Source of the DNA: Candidatus Megaera polyxenophila
Lineage (GTDB): Bacteria > Pseudomonadota > Alphaproteobacteria > Rickettsiales > Rickettsiaceae
DNA length: 64,000 nucleotides
Direction: 5' to 3'
Assembly: GCA_037101405.1 (NCBI GenBank)
Contig: AP017964.1
Coordinates: 434,001 to 498,000 of the forward strand
Within the stretch, counting starts at the first letter, position 1. Each line of letters begins with the position of its first letter. Shown here in pieces: positions 1 through 8,345 of the stretch. A program made the translations under genes and the position numbers. A model generated the notes under the pieces. The model was not told the DNA's origin. It did not search any database and was given only the letters and a program-made list of their open reading frames with translations.

Positions 1-93
1 TAAATCTAAACAGGTATACCCCTTGGGAACAAGAATATGCCTTAAATAATTATTATCTTCTTCAGATCTTGTAAGTAATATTTTTTTTGCCAT
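1..93 (-). CDS. hemD: Uroporphyrinogen-III synthase-like protein, N-terminal fragment
   Basis: Only the first 31 codons are inside the window; the gene continues past base 1. The start ATG is the complement of 91-93. The N-terminus reads MAKKILLTRSEEDNNYLRHI, with the K-K-I-L-L-T-R-x-E-x-D pattern typical of HemD, which cyclises hydroxymethylbilane to uroporphyrinogen III in heme synthesis. It lies 85 bp downstream of der on the same strand. The identification rests on a short N-terminal motif, so another gene with a similar start cannot be excluded. Confidence 0.5.
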   Translation of the reverse strand, partial: MAKKILLTRSEEDNNYLRHILVPKGYTCLDL

Positions 94-178
94 AATGCTC
101 TTAGTAATACCATTCTACTAATGCTTAATGCTATCACGTAGGCTTCTCTTGTCAACAGTACAAGCAATAGCCAAGTAG

Positions 179-1525
179 TTATTTCTTTGTACTATAAGGA
201 TTATCAGTTTTAGAAAAATACATTCTTATCGGCACACCAGGCATGGAAAAATTCTCTCGCAAGGAATTGAGCAAATATTTAGTATAAGCTTCGGTAATAC
301 TATCAGGATCATTCGAAAAGAATTTAAAAGTCGGGGGACGTGTTTTAATCTGTGTAACATATTTAAGCCTAACTCTTCTTCCCAATTTTTTCTGAAGAGG
401 TAATTGATGAGTTTCAGTAGCAAACGCAAGCCAATCATTAAGTTTACTTGTTGTTATTTTTTTATTCCATAAATCATACATTTCTACAGCTCTATCTAAT
501 ACTTCATTCGTTTTATGCTGATTTATCGCAGAAATGAAAACCACTGGAATGCCTTTTACCTGAGGAAGAAATTTTTCTAGCTTATAGGTAAATTCTTCTT
601 CATAATTTCGCCTTAATGTTATTAGATCCCATTTATTGACTGCAATTACTAGGCTTCTACCCTCTTCAATTACGTAGTTAGCAATAGATAAGTCTTGTTG
701 TTCTAAAGCAATTGTAGCATCTAGCATTAAAATAACAGTATTGGCAAATTTGATACTACCTATAGTATCACCCGTAGATAATTTTTCTAAGCTCTTAGTA
801 ACATTTGCTTTTTTCCTAAGACCCGCTGTATCTATAAGCTTTAAATTATGATTTTTATACTTCCACTCTATTTCTATCGATTCTCTAGTAATACCCGCTT
901 CTGGGCCAGTAATTAGCCTTTCTTCTCCCAAAATGGCATTAATAAATGTTGATTTTCCGGCATTTGGTCTACCTACTATAACTATCTGGACTGAATCAGA
1001 AGTTTGTGGATTAGAAATTTTTACAACATCTTCTGTGTCTATTTTAGCTGCAATTGCCTCATATAAATCAGCAAGACCCTGACCATGTTCGGCAGAAATA
1101 GGTACTGGCACACCAAAACCTAAGCTATAAAATTCTTTATCATGAGTAAATTTTTTTTCTGATTTATTAGCTATAACTATATAATTTTTACTATATTTTC
1201 TAATAAAATTAGCAAAAAATTTATCAGCAGGTGTTACTCCAGATATGTTATCAACAATTAGACAAACTAGATCCGCATCGATTATGGCTTGCATAGTTTG
1301 TTGCATCATTCGATATTCTAACTGCCCTTCTTCTGATTCTTCAAGACCAGGGGTATCAACTACCCTAAATAACATCGGCCCAATCTTGGCATCTGCATAT
1401 TTTCTGTCTCTTGTTACCCCTGGAAGATCATGAACTATTGCTTTTTTCCTAATACTAAGCCTATTAAATAAAGTAGACTTCCCAACATTTGGCCTTCCAA
1501 CCAACGCAACTAATTTTTTATCCAT
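179..1525 (-). CDS. der: Ribosome biogenesis GTPase Der (EngA)
   Basis: This is a double-GTPase factor that acts in late assembly of the 50S subunit. Two tandem G domains are visible. The first has a GRPNVGKST P-loop near residues 10-18 and a DTPG switch. The second has GRPNAGKST near 185-193, a DTAG switch, and an NKWD base-specificity motif near residue 297. A basic KH-like C-terminal domain follows. The length of 448 aa is normal for the family. The ATG start puts the first P-loop at its usual distance from the N-terminus. The gene looks intact and is followed by the hemD-like gene on the same strand. Confidence 0.97.
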   Translation of the reverse strand: MDKKLVALVGRPNVGKSTLFNRLSIRKKAIVHDLPGVTRDRKYADAKIGPMLFRVVDTPGLEESEEGQLEYRMMQQTMQAIIDADLVCLIVDNISGVTPADKFFANFIRKYSKNYIVIANKSEKKFTHDKEFYSLGFGVPVPISAEHGQGLADLYEAIAAKIDTEDVVKISNPQTSDSVQIVIVGRPNAGKSTFINAILGEERLITGPEAGITRESIEIEWKYKNHNLKLIDTAGLRKKANVTKSLEKLSTGDTIGSIKFANTVILMLDATIALEQQDLSIANYVIEEGRSLVIAVNKWDLITLRRNYEEEFTYKLEKFLPQVKGIPVVFISAINQHKTNEVLDRAVEMYDLWNKKITTSKLNDWLAFATETHQLPLQKKLGRRVRLKYVTQIKTRPPTFKFFSNDPDSITEAYTKYLLNSLRENFSMPGVPIRMYFSKTDNPYSTKK

Positions 1526-1582
1526 AATTATTTTAAATGCTAAAGGACCATTTTTATCGTTTTAAAAACGATTTTATATTAC

Positions 1583-2074
1583 TTAATTATTGCTTCGTGC
1601 CTTATGGTTATGCACTCTATTTCTTTGATCAAAATTTTTATGAAAAACTTTATTTTTATATCTTTTATCAGACTGAAAAAAAGATATACCACCAATCGTA
1701 GCGAAAGCAGACAAGAAAAAGACAGAAGCGATCATATAATGCCCACCGAATGCTAAAATGAGAACTGTCATGGCAATAATCCCTATTAAAGCAACTCCGC
1801 ATATCTTCCCAAATTTAACTGCTCTATCGTATTTTTCAACATTAAGTAGTTCAATAGAATGGCGATAATTCTGTTCTTTCTGCGCCATTTCAATAATTTT
1901 TTTTATAGTCCCAGGACTAATTTCTTCATATGCAGCCATGACATCTAATGGCGGCATAATATGTTTATACTGGCTACTGCTACTTACAGCTAAATTAGAC
2001 GTCTTGCTAAATAATGCCTTACTATAGCCCTTGTTCAGACCGTTAGCATCAAAAAATTTTTTAGTTTCTTTCAT
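1583..2074 (-). CDS. DUF2335-type small membrane protein
   Basis: A 163-aa protein of unknown function. The central stretch (MPPLDVMAAYEEISPGTIKK, about residues 40-59), followed by a helical segment rich in E, Q and R, matches the DUF2335 pattern in which a P-x-x-x-L-x-x-Y-E-x-x-x-P-G motif precedes two membrane helices. Two adjacent hydrophobic helices occupy roughly residues 90-132, and the C-terminus is strongly basic with many K, R, N and H. The family is widespread in proteobacteria and phages; its role is not established. It sits 57 bp upstream of der on the same strand and may share its transcript. Confidence 0.65.
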   Translation of the reverse strand: MKETKKFFDANGLNKGYSKALFSKTSNLAVSSSSQYKHIMPPLDVMAAYEEISPGTIKKIIEMAQKEQNYRHSIELLNVEKYDRAVKFGKICGVALIGIIAMTVLILAFGGHYMIASVFFLSAFATIGGISFFQSDKRYKNKVFHKNFDQRNRVHNHKARSNN

Positions 2075-2226
2075 GGTTATTTCTTAAGCTTTTATAAGCA
2101 ATATCAATATAATCTTCAACTTTGAAAACATAAGTAACAATATCTCGAGGTTTCGATAACACCGATTTAGTATATACAAATCTAAAAACACTAAAAAAGC
2201 CAGAAAAAAAACACCTTATCGTTTGT

Positions 2227-3048
2227 TTATCGCACATTATTCTTAAAAAAACTATGTTCAGTTATTGTTGGTTCTCCCCTGAAATTTACTGCATTATTGA
2301 ACTTATTGCAACAAGTTCTAAAGTTTTTATCACAACTTGGCCCTAAGCTCACTTCTTTATGTTTTAATAAATCCTCATAAACTTCTTCCTCTAATGTAAT
2401 TTGGTTATTATAATGAGCAATTATCCTGAAATTAATATTTTCCCCTGTTTTAGTAATAAATAGAGCACTCCCCAAGTTATAATATCCGTTGTTTAGTTCC
2501 ATACCTGAGACGCTAATAATGCGGGATTTGATAGATTGAATTCCGTATGACTTCCTATACCTGCTAATATCGATGCCACATTTACTATCACCCAAATTTG
2601 CTCGACATGTTTTGCTATAAAGCAGAAGTAATGACTGATTGTATTTAACTGTTTCCGGTTCACATTTTAAAGTAAAATCTAAATCATTTTTTACAAATTC
2701 TGTAATGAAATAAGTTATTAATGGAAATAGAACTTTATCATAATAATAGGAGATTTTTATTTTACATCCTACCAAATTCATTTTTCTGGTAATACCATTT
2801 ATTTCAAAAATTCCTGTTAAATTAATTACGTTTTCAGCAGAATCGTTAAATTCCCCTTTGGTTAAGATGATTGATGAAAATGGTAAAAATTTTTCGTTAT
2901 TGGCTACAATTTCTTGGCCTGAAGAATTTAATTTTAGAACTGCTCCTGAGAATAAATATATTTCGTATAAATAGGTAAAACTAACCTCATATCTAGAATT
3001 TACCAATTTGTCATGCCTCGTGGAAAAGTTATGATTATTTCCTCTCAT
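2227..3048 (-). CDS. GTA-type tail protein, gp13-like (DUF2163)
   Basis: A 273-aa protein resembling gp13 of the Rhodobacter capsulatus gene transfer agent and the phage BR0599 family, which lies at the tail tip. The diagnostic C-terminal signature is present around residues 235-265: paired cysteines in CDKNFRTCCNKFNNAVNFRG followed by EPTITEH, as in the C-x(n)-F-x-N-x-x-N-F-R-G-x-P-x-x-P-G family motif. An internal C-x-x-x-L-G-D-x-x-C-G motif near residue 150 is also typical. The start codon overlaps the end of the gp12-like gene by 4 bp, indicating translational coupling. It is the last gene of the GTA remnant. Confidence 0.82.
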   Translation of the reverse strand: MRGNNHNFSTRHDKLVNSRYEVSFTYLYEIYLFSGAVLKLNSSGQEIVANNEKFLPFSSIILTKGEFNDSAENVINLTGIFEINGITRKMNLVGCKIKISYYYDKVLFPLITYFITEFVKNDLDFTLKCEPETVKYNQSLLLLYSKTCRANLGDSKCGIDISRYRKSYGIQSIKSRIISVSGMELNNGYYNLGSALFITKTGENINFRIIAHYNNQITLEEEVYEDLLKHKEVSLGPSCDKNFRTCCNKFNNAVNFRGEPTITEHSFFKNNVR

Positions 3049-3641
3049 TCAAATACCTCTATTAGTAAAAGGTTTAATATTTCTATAGTTCCATCTGATT
3101 TTGGTTGATAATCAAAACTATCTTCGGAGAACCTAACAACTAAGTAGAACTCAAAACTAGCATATAAAGTTCTATCTTTTACCAATGCATCAGGAAGGAG
3201 CACTATTCCGTTGTTTTCATTAAGTTGGTATTCCTGAATCTCATCTTCTCCTGCATATAATTTTAAGCTATCTCTTTTAATTTTAGTAATTTTTCTGATA
3301 TATGGGTATTTCTCATCCTGATAAATTTTACAAAGTTGAAAATCCTTCTTAATCCCATCACTTACACCAAGTGATTGCTTTTGAACGGTAAAATCAGCAA
3401 TATCCCTTAATAGAAAAGCAAATCGGCTACCTCTTCTTGCTTTAAAAAAATTGTTAAACAGCCAAAATTCATTTTTGGATAAAAAGCAATCTTTCAAAAA
3501 ATATTGCCCTCTATGGTACTCCTGATCAAGGTTTCTAATTTCTCTACCGGAAGCACAAATAACTTTTGAAGTAAAAAATAACGACCTACCTACTAAAAAT
3601 ACCTCGCAGCATGATGGAAATAAAACTTCATGAAAACTCAT
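3045..3641 (-). CDS. GTA-type tail protein, gp12-like (DUF2460)
   Basis: A 198-aa protein resembling the DUF2460 family (GTA gp12). The N-terminus carries F-H-E-V-L-F-P, comparable to the conserved F-x-E-x-x-F-P start. Residues 58-80 contain FFKARRGSRFAFLLRDIADF, matching the family core F-x-x-R-x-G-R-x-x-x-F-x-x-x-D-x-x-D. It overlaps the upstream gp8-like gene and the downstream gp13-like gene by 4 bp each, so the three are translated as a coupled set. In RcGTA, gp12 follows the major tail protein and the tape measure; here those genes are missing between gp8 and gp12. Confidence 0.8.
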   Translation of the reverse strand: MSFHEVLFPSCCEVFLVGRSLFFTSKVICASGREIRNLDQEYHRGQYFLKDCFLSKNEFWLFNNFFKARRGSRFAFLLRDIADFTVQKQSLGVSDGIKKDFQLCKIYQDEKYPYIRKITKIKRDSLKLYAGEDEIQEYQLNENNGIVLLPDALVKDRTLYASFEFYLVVRFSEDSFDYQPKSDGTIEILNLLLIEVFE

Positions 3642-4045
3642 TCCATTAATTCTCTTTTTATCATCGTTTTATAGAACATAGTTAGCTTATTATGGACAAG
3701 GTCGCGGGCTTCGCTAAAGACAAGCTGATTTAGTTTTATCCCCGCAACTATGTAACTTGGAATTTTAAGTTTATCTGGCAGTAGAAGCTGCTCAACTAGT
3801 TTACTGATATTAATCAAGCTCTTTTTATTCTGGTCTCTTACAAAAATACAAATTTCAAATTCTAATAAATATATAAATTGTGAGGTCCTTGAATAATTTT
3901 CAAGCTTTACGAGATTAATCGAAATAAAAGGATAATTACCATCCTCTATGACCGATATATATACTTGATTTACATGTTCCCTAATCAAGGTTTCCAGAGT
4001 ATGAAGGATCTTTAGCTGGAATATATGAATAAAATCTAATGACAT
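3638..4045 (-). CDS. GTA/phage tail-completion protein, gp8-like (DUF3168)
   Basis: A 135-aa protein whose size and position (after the head-tail adaptor) fit gp8 of gene transfer agents. It has the DUF3168-like pattern of an N-terminal helix, a Y-P-F-I-S-I segment near residue 39, a mid strand (FEICIFVRDQNKKSL), and a C-terminal F-x-x-x-x-x-R-E-L. An SD-like GGAGGA lies just upstream of the ATG. It starts 9 bp after the gp7-like stop and overlaps the gp12-like start by 4 bp. Sequence conservation is weak, so the assignment leans on synteny. Confidence 0.62.
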   Translation of the reverse strand: MSLDFIHIFQLKILHTLETLIREHVNQVYISVIEDGNYPFISINLVKLENYSRTSQFIYLLEFEICIFVRDQNKKSLINISKLVEQLLLPDKLKIPSYIVAGIKLNQLVFSEARDLVHNKLTMFYKTMIKRELME

Positions 4046-4054
4046 TTGTCCTCC

Positions 4055-4396
4055 TTATAAAATTTCAAGACCTATGATATTTAGAAACCTGTTTTTTTCG
4101 CCAATATTAATTATACGTTTAATCGAGTATAATTTACGACGAAAAGAGATTCGTAAAGCTTTGGATAAACCATCCATATATCTGATTTTAAATAAATAAT
4201 ACTCTTCAGTAATTAAATTACCGAAATTCATTCCCTCAAGTGACATATATTTACATTCACTAAGGGGTATAATTTCCGCGAAACAATTGTATTTTTCCTG
4301 CCAGACCGGATCAGCAGAAGGGGAGTCCGCAACATTTTCTAGAAAATTAATATTATGAGCTAATTTAGCTATGAATGTTTTTTTATTCTTGGTCAT
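4055..4396 (-). CDS. Phage/GTA head-tail adaptor, gp7-like
   Basis: A 113-aa protein that fits the head-tail joining family (SPP1 gp16/HK97 gp10-like). It has the typical sequence of a W-Q-E-K-Y-x-x-x-A-E-I-I-P segment, a basic strand (RYMDGLSKALRISFRRKLYSIKRI) and the closing INIGEKNRFLNIIGLEI. Such proteins seal the portal exit to the tail. The ATG is 14 bp downstream of the original gp6 stop codon at 4411, which is the expected operon spacing. The gene is intact, but the IS3 insertion in gp6 now separates it from the operon promoter. Confidence 0.72.
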   Translation of the reverse strand: MTKNKKTFIAKLAHNINFLENVADSPSADPVWQEKYNCFAEIIPLSECKYMSLEGMNFGNLITEEYYLFKIRYMDGLSKALRISFRRKLYSIKRIINIGEKNRFLNIIGLEIL

Positions 4397-4517
4397 ATAA
4401 AGCTAAATATTTAAATTTTAAGAGACCGGTACGGCACGTATATATTTTTTATTTCGGACAAAATATTTGCTGAATTCTCGCCAAAATCATACATCATACC
4501 TATATGCGTTAGAACTC

Positions 4518-5840
4518 TATAGTGGACTGAAAAATCAAGACAAATTTTTGTAGATTTTGTTTCCTATTATCATGCTGCATTTTGTAATGCATTGAGATAA
4601 ACATCCATAGGTTTTTTATAACCAATACTAGAATGAAATCTTCTATTATTATATTTATCTACATATATGTTAATCCCCTCCCTAAGTTCTGAGATATTGT
4701 TAAATTCATTTATAAATATACAATTATATTTTAGAGTCTTAAAAAATCTCTCCATAACAATGTTATCGATGCTTCTGCCTTTACCGTTCATAGAGATTTG
4801 TATACCGTATTTCTCGAGTATTTTTATATGTTCTGAGCCGGTATACTGACTACCTTGATCACTATTGAATATCAGCGGAGGTGGGTACTTACTAAGAGCG
4901 TCTTCTAAAATACTCGTTACAAGGCTTGCATCCATTGAATTTGACAGTTTATAACTCAATATAGCTTTACTGTGCCAATCTATAATTGCTGCCATATACA
5001 TAAAGCCTATCGGGGTTCTAATGTATGTTATATCCCCGCTCCATACTTCATTTGATCTTGGTACGTATACAGACCGACTACCGTTATATATTTGCCAATA
5101 AGGCTCAAGGAGATATGGATATATCTTATGATCTTTATTCTGCATAGAGATAGATTTCTTTTTCTTTGGATAAATAGCCTCTATACCCATAATACCCATG
5201 TATTTGAGAGTACGATCTCTACCAATATTTAATCCTTCCTCTAATAAAGATTTATAAATAAAACGATAACCATACTCTGGATTATCTGTATATATTTCAT
5301 CTATTCTATCCATAATCTTTTTGTTGTATAAGCTCATTATTTGGGGCTGATAATAAAGCATAGATCTATTTATCTTCAATAATTCGCATTGTCTTGCCAT
5401 TGATAATTCTTTCAGCTTGGAATCGACAAGATCTCGTTTATTTGCTATATCCAAGCCGTTTAGCTTTCCCAACGCCCAGTCCCTCTCTATTGTAGCCTTC
5501 CCCAGAGCTTTTGCTAATTCATCATTTTGAGATTTTAACTCCTCAATTTCTGTTTTGTACTCACTGACTACTTTTGCCGGCTCAAAAGCCATTGATGCAT
5601 TACTTAAAAAATGCTTCTTCCAATTTTGAATAGTCTTTGGAGTAATTTCATATTTCTTTGATAATTGAGATATAGTTACCTCCGATTCTAGTAATTCCAA
5701 CACTACTTTAGTTTTATATTCTGCACTGAAATTTTTAATATGCTTTTTTGTCATATATTTAAATTATGTTTCTTTTAATTTTATATCTTTTGCGAAACAA
5801 AACTATTGATTTTACTGTCTGACTTCTTCAGTCCACTATA
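4518..5840 (-). mobile_element. IS3-family insertion sequence inside GTA gp6
   Basis: A 1,323-bp element bounded by a perfect 13-bp inverted repeat, TATAGTGGACTGA at 4518-4530 and its complement at 5828-5840. It is flanked by a 3-bp direct repeat CTC (4515-4517 and 5841-5843), within the 3-5 bp range of IS3-family duplications. It carries one transposase gene in the same orientation as the GTA genes. Intact ends, duplication and transposase point to a recent insertion. Confidence 0.92.
4570..5754 (-). CDS. IS3-family transposase, single fused OrfAB frame
   Basis: A 394-aa transposase. The N-terminal helix-turn-helix (residues 8-50, E-Y-K-T-K-V-V-L-E-L-L then P-K-T-I-Q-N-W-K-K) is followed by a coiled-coil linker near 65-95. 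An HTH_21-like segment and an rve integrase core come next, with the DDE triad in SGDITYIRT, NSDQGSQYT and the E of IVMERFFKTLK. Most IS3 elements make OrfA and OrfB in two frames joined by a frameshift; here both are in one uninterrupted frame. All catalytic residues are present, so it is probably functional. Confidence 0.95.
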   Translation of the reverse strand: MTKKHIKNFSAEYKTKVVLELLESEVTISQLSKKYEITPKTIQNWKKHFLSNASMAFEPAKVVSEYKTEIEELKSQNDELAKALGKATIERDWALGKLNGLDIANKRDLVDSKLKELSMARQCELLKINRSMLYYQPQIMSLYNKKIMDRIDEIYTDNPEYGYRFIYKSLLEEGLNIGRDRTLKYMGIMGIEAIYPKKKKSISMQNKDHKIYPYLLEPYWQIYNGSRSVYVPRSNEVWSGDITYIRTPIGFMYMAAIIDWHSKAILSYKLSNSMDASLVTSILEDALSKYPPPLIFNSDQGSQYTGSEHIKILEKYGIQISMNGKGRSIDNIVMERFFKTLKYNCIFINEFNNISELREGINIYVDKYNNRRFHSSIGYKKPMDVYLNALQNAA

Positions 5841-6274
5841 CTCCTTGCAAGATAGGCTGGGGAATTTTATCCCCGAGACCTGCTTCATAACTTATTTCAA
5901 GTTTCTGAGATAGATATTTCTGATTAAATAATATTTTCTGCTTGTTGTCCTCAAGGTAGCCAAAATTTTCGGTAATATCTTTTTTATCTTCCCCATTAAG
6001 AAGAAAAACCTTTGTTATTGAGGCAACCGGTATATGTTTTAGCCTTAGATAACTAGGGGCTTTATCTATTAAACACGTAACTTTTTTTATACAAAAACTT
6101 AGTGCTAAAAACTGCTCAGCAGTAATTACTGCTGAGCTAATAAGGTTAGCAATTAATTTATCGTCGTTTTTATGAGGAACTCGTAAATAATTTTTTACTT
6201 CTTCAAGAGGCCATACTTCTCTTTCTTCAACTGATAAAATTTTATAAGTGACGTTATTTTGCATAAAAAATGTT

Positions 6275-7342
6275 TTAACTGGAAAATTTGGCAAATTTTA
6301 AAGCAGACGGTACAATTACGTCACCCCCTACCCTTTTTACGGCATAAAATTTTATAAATGGCTTATCGGTATAAGGGTCTCGCATTATCCCAACACCTGC
6401 TCTATCTACTATTTTATAAGCTACTTTAAAATCACCGATAGCTATTGCTAGCTTATTTTCTCCAACATTTGGCATATGGGAAATACAAAAAACAGGAATA
6501 CCAAAAATAGTTTGTTTTAAAGGTTCTGATAAAGATTGCTGCCAAATAAATCTGCCGGTTTCATCTTTTAAGCCTTGGATCGAGGCAAGTGTTGACCTAT
6601 TCATCAAAAAACTGGCATTAGCTATATGCTCTTCATCAAGAGCATTAATTAATTTAAGCAATATGTCAGGCGTTACCGCATTACCTGTATCTATTCTTGT
6701 AATGTCTTCATTAGTTAGTATCCCAAATGGCTTCTTATTTCCATCTCCGGTAATAAATGCCTCATTCTCAGCTTTGATAAAACTATCTGCTAACCTCTCT
6801 GCCAACCATGAATTAATGTCTATAGCTGAATCGTCAATTAATTTCTGAGTAGCCTTTGGCTGAGCATATAACTCGTGGACAGCAATTGTTTTTTTCTTAA
6901 GTTTTGGAGTCTCAGTAACTTCTCTTGCTTCAGCCTCTCCTATCCAACCGGAAATAAACTTACCATCTTCAATTATAAAATCTAAAGCACTAGTAGAAAT
7001 TGTTTCAATCGAAGCTAGTTGCCGCATAACTGATTTTGCATTCACCGTACTAACTATTTTGTTATTTAAATTATTAACTATTACCACTCCGGCTTCACCT
7101 GTCGTAGTACTTAAAGATTTAGTAACAAATTCTGAAACTATACCTTTTCTTAAATAGTCACCGAAAGCTTTTTCTTCTTCCGGTCTACAGGAAGAAATAT
7201 TAAAAGGATTAAATATAGCATTCTGCAAATTATTAAATTTATTTTCAAGCTCCTTATACTTGCTTATTGATTGTAATTCATTATTTAAAACAGTTTGCAC
7301 ATTATCGGCAATTGCTTCTATTTGTTTATGTTGAAGTTCCAT
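6275..7342 (-). CDS. Major capsid protein, HK97 fold, GTA gp5-like
   Basis: A 355-aa capsid subunit of the HK97 fold. An N-terminal coiled-coil scaffold-like region (residues 1-45, Q- and N-rich) precedes the mature shell domain. The family pattern G-E-A-G-V-V-I-V near residue 84 corresponds to the G-G-Y-L-V-P region, and E-A-F-I-T-G-D-G-N-K-K-P-F-G-I-L near residues 193-208 is the hallmark loop. The C-terminus ends V-I-V-P-S-A-L-K-F. The ATG has a strong GAGGAG ribosome site just upstream. It is preceded by the prohead protease (8-bp gap) and overlaps gp6 by 20 bp. The gene is intact. Confidence 0.92.
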   Translation of the reverse strand: MELQHKQIEAIADNVQTVLNNELQSISKYKELENKFNNLQNAIFNPFNISSCRPEEEKAFGDYLRKGIVSEFVTKSLSTTTGEAGVVIVNNLNNKIVSTVNAKSVMRQLASIETISTSALDFIIEDGKFISGWIGEAEAREVTETPKLKKKTIAVHELYAQPKATQKLIDDSAIDINSWLAERLADSFIKAENEAFITGDGNKKPFGILTNEDITRIDTGNAVTPDILLKLINALDEEHIANASFLMNRSTLASIQGLKDETGRFIWQQSLSEPLKQTIFGIPVFCISHMPNVGENKLAIAIGDFKVAYKIVDRAGVGIMRDPYTDKPFIKFYAVKRVGGDVIVPSALKFAKFSS

Positions 7343-7350
7343 ATTCTCCT

Positions 7351-7875
7351 CTATTCCAAATTAACTAGCTTTTCTAATAATTTCTCAATTCTCTCTAGGG
7401 AACGATTAATTGGATGTTCAGTTAGTTTTTTAACATTTATTATTCCAGCATTTCTATTTGCCGGAAAGGTTACGACGCTTATCTCCATAAGATCTACTTT
7501 CTTGAGCAACCTAACTCCCTGATTATCATATTCAAAATCCTTAGCACAAAAACCAATGCTCAAACCATCTATTGCTTTTTGCCTTACAAGTTCGGTAGTC
7601 TCTTTACCAAGTAAAATTCTGTTATTTATTTCAGCTTGAATTTTAAGCCCATAATCATCCTCATATAATGACTTTATTATGCCAATTGGTTTTAGAGTAT
7701 CATGTTGCCAAAGTAATTTAATATTTTCCGGCTTTGTATCTTCGAAAGCTCCTTTTTGAACTATATCGTTCTGACTATCAACGATATTAAATACACTTGC
7801 ATACCCAGAAATTATGGTATTTTCTAATCCAACAGCCTTTATTAAAAAATTTTCAGAGATGTTTCCTCTTTCCAA
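7351..7875 (-). CDS. Prohead protease, HK97 family, GTA gp4-like
   Basis: A 174-aa caudovirus prohead protease (S78-like) that would process the capsid. Visible landmarks are SGYASVFNIVDSQNDIV near residues 20-36, the catalytic-His region L-L-W-Q-H-D near 54-59, and the catalytic-Ser segment D-G-L-S-I-G-F followed by the V-D-L-M-E-I-S-V-V-T-F-P-A-N motif. The start is TTG (complement of 7873-7875), chosen because an AGGAGG site (7882-7887) lies 6 bp upstream. It is the first GTA gene in this block. No portal or terminase gene lies upstream; instead the Mnh cluster diverges from here. Confidence 0.9.
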   Translation of the reverse strand: MERGNISENFLIKAVGLENTIISGYASVFNIVDSQNDIVQKGAFEDTKPENIKLLWQHDTLKPIGIIKSLYEDDYGLKIQAEINNRILLGKETTELVRQKAIDGLSIGFCAKDFEYDNQGVRLLKKVDLMEISVVTFPANRNAGIINVKKLTEHPINRSLERIEKLLEKLVNLE

Positions 7876-8036
7876 TCAAAACCTCCTAGAGTTGATTAAT
7901 TAACCTATAGTTATATTTATAGCTCTTTAGTCGACAGCCACTAAGCATAAAATTAAAAAAATAATATAAAAATTATACAGTTCTTGTTCTTGAAAAAAAA
8001 ATAATGTAGTTTTTACGGATATTCATAATTATTGGT

Positions 8037-8345
8037 GTGAAGATAAATATGGTATATATTGGTTTTATACTTATAGTTATAGGCTTGGGATTTATTGCTT
8101 CCGGTATTGTAGGTTTAATAAGATTCCGTGATTTTTATACTAAGATTCATGCAAGCGGTGTAACTGAGTGCTGCGGCATACCATTTTGCCTTGTAGGGCT
8201 TAGCTTTCTGCAATCAGATTTCAGCTCAGCTTTTAAGCTAATAATAATAGCCCTAATAATTTTGCTGTTAAACCCCGTGTCTACCCACGCACTAGCGAGG
8301 GCTTCTGTCCTCTATAAAATAGATAAAGATGGGAGAATAGAGTGA
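8037..8345 (+). CDS. mnhG: Na+/H+ antiporter subunit G (MnhG/MrpG)
   Basis: A 102-aa subunit with three predicted membrane helices. The family signature G-L-I-R-F-R-D-F-Y-T-K-I-H-A-S-G-V-T occurs at residues 26-43. In Mrp complexes MrpG is one of the small subunits needed for assembly of the multi-subunit cation/proton antiporter in the inner membrane. The start could be GTG at 8037 or ATG at 8049; the latter gives the usual short N-terminus. It overlaps the next gene by 4 bp (GTGA). MrpE and MrpF, which normally precede it, are not here. Confidence 0.88.
   Translation: MKINMVYIGFILIVIGLGFIASGIVGLIRFRDFYTKIHASGVTECCGIPFCLVGLSFLQSDFSSAFKLIIIALIILLLNPVSTHALARASVLYKIDKDGRIE

Larger units (their letters stand above)
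4411..6294 (-). pseudogene. GTA gp6-like head-tail connector, split by an IS3-family element
   Basis: The 5' part (5841-6294) encodes 151 residues of a phage connector (gp6/phiE125 gp8 type; W-P-L-E-E-V-K-N-Y-L-R-V near residue 28). The reading frame enters the IS end after I-L-Q-G and stops at once. The 3' part survives at 4411-4517. Removing the IS and one copy of the 3-bp target duplication (CTC on the plus strand, at 4515-4517 and 5841-5843) restores one open frame, which continues as VLTHIGMMYDFGENSA and ends YVPYRSLKI before a TAA 14 bp ahead of gp7. The rebuilt protein would be 185 aa, a normal length. The gene start overlaps the capsid gene by 20 bp. Confidence 0.88.
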
